Of a stretch of 64,000 nt of DNA, positions 62,349 to 64,000 are shown in pieces. Below the pieces are notes generated by a model. It did not search any database, was not told where the DNA came from, and saw only the letters and a list, made by a program, of their open reading frames with translations. The position numbers and the translations under genes are program-made. How positions within the stretch are numbered: the first letter of the stretch is position 1; every line of letters begins with the position of its first letter. The stretch comes from RGIG2945 sp045540355 (lineage in GTDB: Bacteria; Bacillota; Clostridia; Oscillospirales; Acutalibacteraceae), in NCBI GenBank assembly GCA_045540355.1, contig JAZQHB010000072.1, positions 65,865 to 129,864 of the forward strand, read 5' to 3'.

Positions 62349-63845
62349 ATGAAACGAATTATATCGCTGGTTTTATCTCTTCTCTTGATTCTTTCAGCAT
62401 TCAGTCTGTCGGCTTATGCAGTTGAATCTACCTTAGAAATAAGCGATGCAACCTATCCGACTTTTCTTGACAAAGGAATGTCTTTTTCAATTGGCGGAAC
62501 AATAACATCTAATTCAGCCATTACATCTGTAACAGTTGGTGTCTATAACAAAAGCACCGGTACAGCGGTAATAACTAAAACTCAGGCACCTAATACGAGA
62601 ACATATTATTTGTCAGATATGGACCCATACATAACATTCGGCTCATTGAAAGAAAGTAATTATATCTATAAAATAACTGCCAGTGACAAGCTTGTTCAGA
62701 ACAAGGTTTTGCTTACAAAGGATTTTGTAGTAGGAATTCCCAACGGAACGGTCGGAGATGAGATGCAGAATGTTAACTGGAAGGTAATTGACATTTCTCA
62801 GTGGCAACCTGATGTCAACTGGTCTCAGCTGAAAAATGAAGTTGATGCAGTAATTCTAAGAATCGGATACAGAACAACAGGTGATTTAAAAATCTGCGAA
62901 GATGAGAAATTCTTTACTCATTATAAAAACGCAGTAGCAGCGGGTATACCGGTAGGCGTGTATTTCTTTAGTGCTGCACTTTCTGTTACAGCAGTAAAAG
63001 AGGAAGCCAAGTTTGTAATTGATACGCTCAAAAAATATGATTGTGAGCTAAAAATGCCGGTATATATTGATATGGAATCCGACAAACAGTATGCACTTGG
63101 CAGAACTGCTTGCAACAAGCTGGCAAATACCTTTTGTGAAGCAATGATTGAAGAAAATTATTTTCCCGGTATTTACTGCAATCTCAGTTGGGCAACAACG
63201 GCTCTGGTGGCAAGTTCTCTTTCAAGATATACATTTTGGTTGGCACAGTATGCATCGGCTCCGACTTATGAGGGTAAGTTTGAAATGTGGCAGTACTCAC
63301 AATACGGCTCCGTTAAAGGTATATCTGTATATGTTGACCTCAACAAGTGCTACAAGAATATTCCTGCTTATATAAGCAAGATGGGATATAATCAAAAGCC
63401 CTCGGCAAATTGTGCGGATTATACGGAGTTAGATGAGCTGATTAAAATTGCACCTAAAGATTTATCCGTATATACAGTAAATACAAAATCGGCTTTTGAA
63501 AAGGCAATGACGCAAGCGGAGAATTTAAACAGATATCTTCAGAAAACCGAGCAATCAAAGGTTGATGAAGCAGCAAAAACTCTCAGAAATGCAATTTGCG
63601 GACTTGCACTGTCAGGCGGCTTTGAGGCAAATGAAAACTCGGACATAGTCTTTGATGATAATAATCAGAAGGTAACGGGAATACCTCAAAATACAACGCA
63701 GAGTGCGTTACTGAGTGATTATATCACACTTAAGGGTACGGCGAAGATTGAATACACAAATCTTAGTGATAACAAGATAGTAAAAGGTACTGTAATATAT
63801 ATCAAAATCAATACAACCACAATAGCAAAATATACTGTAGCGTAA
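62349..63845 (+). CDS. Secreted GH25 lysozyme (muramidase) with C-terminal helical module
   Basis: GH25 enzymes hydrolyse the beta-1,4 bond between MurNAc and GlcNAc in peptidoglycan. The 498-residue product has a signal peptide (about 1-24, ending SAYA), an N-terminal beta-rich domain (about 25-130), the GH25 barrel (about 143-345) with VIDISQWQPDVNW, YIDMES (Asp241, Glu243) and the WQYSQYG and VDLN ends, then a helical FIVAR-like segment (about 355-415, KSAFEKAMTQAENLNRY) and a C-terminal beta domain that may bind wall or sugar. A GGAGG site precedes ATG 62349. It is divergent from the S8 protease gene, and both are exported. Confidence 0.92.
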   Translation: MKRIISLVLSLLLILSAFSLSAYAVESTLEISDATYPTFLDKGMSFSIGGTITSNSAITSVTVGVYNKSTGTAVITKTQAPNTRTYYLSDMDPYITFGSLKESNYIYKITASDKLVQNKVLLTKDFVVGIPNGTVGDEMQNVNWKVIDISQWQPDVNWSQLKNEVDAVILRIGYRTTGDLKICEDEKFFTHYKNAVAAGIPVGVYFFSAALSVTAVKEEAKFVIDTLKKYDCELKMPVYIDMESDKQYALGRTACNKLANTFCEAMIEENYFPGIYCNLSWATTALVASSLSRYTFWLAQYASAPTYEGKFEMWQYSQYGSVKGISVYVDLNKCYKNIPAYISKMGYNQKPSANCADYTELDELIKIAPKDLSVYTVNTKSAFEKAMTQAENLNRYLQKTEQSKVDEAAKTLRNAICGLALSGGFEANENSDIVFDDNNQKVTGIPQNTTQSALLSDYITLKGTAKIEYTNLSDNKIVKGTVIYIKINTTTIAKYTVA

Positions 63846-63893
63846 CAAAATGGGGATGTAAAAAAAGCGAAGACCGCATAAAACAAGATAAAT

Positions 63894-63932
63894 CAAGGGG
63901 GCTTACAAGTCTGATGCTTGTAAGCCCCCTTG
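63894..63932. terminator. Strong hairpin after the GH25 gene
   Basis: A perfect 16-bp stem (63894-63909 with 63917-63932) with a seven-base loop, but no T-run follows on the plus strand; the minus strand has only a weak T-rich tail. It may be a terminator for either strand. The 63933-64000 end shows nothing else. Confidence 0.5.
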
Positions 63933-64000
63933 AAACAATCTAAAAAACGGAAAATATTAAAAATTTTGTGTTTTATGCTACGAACAAACCTCGCCTCTCG

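Noticed and set aside
1..64000. Mobile elements, prophage, defence or toxin-antitoxin systems
   Set aside because: No transposase, integrase, recombinase, restriction-modification or toxin family was seen in any plausible coding region.
1..64000. rRNA and tRNA genes
   Set aside because: Intergenic regions are short and show no rRNA stretches, TTCGA-type T-loop segments with acceptor stems, or CCA ends that I could recognise; a tRNAscan-SE run would be decisive.

Overview
The window is a chromosomal segment of a spore-forming, low-to-moderate GC Firmicute of the class Clostridia, most likely near Ruminococcaceae/Oscillospiraceae. The evidence is a dcw cluster containing a SpoVD-like penicillin-binding protein, an adjacent spoIVB-spo0A pair, a ctsR-mcsA-mcsB-clpC heat-shock operon, a MurE with the DNPR motif expected for meso-diaminopimelate, strong AGGAGG-type ribosome binding sites, and secreted BspA-like and dockerin-bearing proteins typical of gut Clostridia. 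The family placement is inference. No rRNA, tRNA, CRISPR array, insertion sequence, integrase or prophage was seen.

Layout. 1-3.9 kb: the 3' end of a cyclase-family gene, then comM and a YfbR-like nucleotidase (minus), rpe (plus) and a mecA-like adaptor (minus). 4.0-5.8 kb: a zinc-ribbon/PASTA protein with a kinase fold that lacks catalytic residues, divergent from the dcw operon. 6.1-20.1 kb: mraZ-rsmH-ftsL-spoVD-murE-murF-mraY-ftsW-murG-murA-ftsQ-ftsZ, which makes lipid II and builds the divisome; murB, murC, murD and ftsA are not here. 20.3-24.1 kb: two secreted proteins, one with a C-terminal NPKTG anchor and one a BspA-like leucine-rich repeat protein, sharing an upstream element that looks like an ECF-sigma promoter.

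24.1-36.2 kb is a long minus-strand operon read dprA-topA-trmFO-plsX-rnc-radical SAM-smc-PHP-C_GCAxxG_C_C, with many 1-11 nt overlaps. 36.2-39.9 kb holds rmuC and a GH3 glucosidase (minus). 40.1-43.6 kb holds carB with a long leader. 43.7-50.9 kb is mixed: a histidine phosphatase, an orphan ABC ATPase, mgtE with a short upstream ORF, a sugar isomerase-like TIM barrel, a lipoprotein, an acyltransferase-like protein and a deacetylase-like protein.

51-58.1 kb combines sporulation control (spoIVB, spo0A) with protein quality control (ctsR-mcsA-mcsB-clpC under two CtsR boxes). MecA at 3.3 kb is a family partner of ClpC, so adaptor, arginine kinase and unfoldase are all present. A 43-codon Cys/Gly-rich membrane-peptide gene lies between spo0A and ctsR. 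58.1-63.9 kb has divergent secreted proteins: a large S8 protease ending in a dockerin-like module, and a GH25 lysozyme.

Most of the window is ordinary core genome. The points most worth a second look are the pseudokinase, the shared ECF-like promoter pair, the dockerin-like protease with a two-helix N-terminus, the palindrome on the spo0A promoter with an altered Spo0A acidic pocket, the in-frame yfbR/comM junction with a non-AUG start, and short leader ORFs before mgtE and carB. Promoters and terminators were found by eye and none has been tested.
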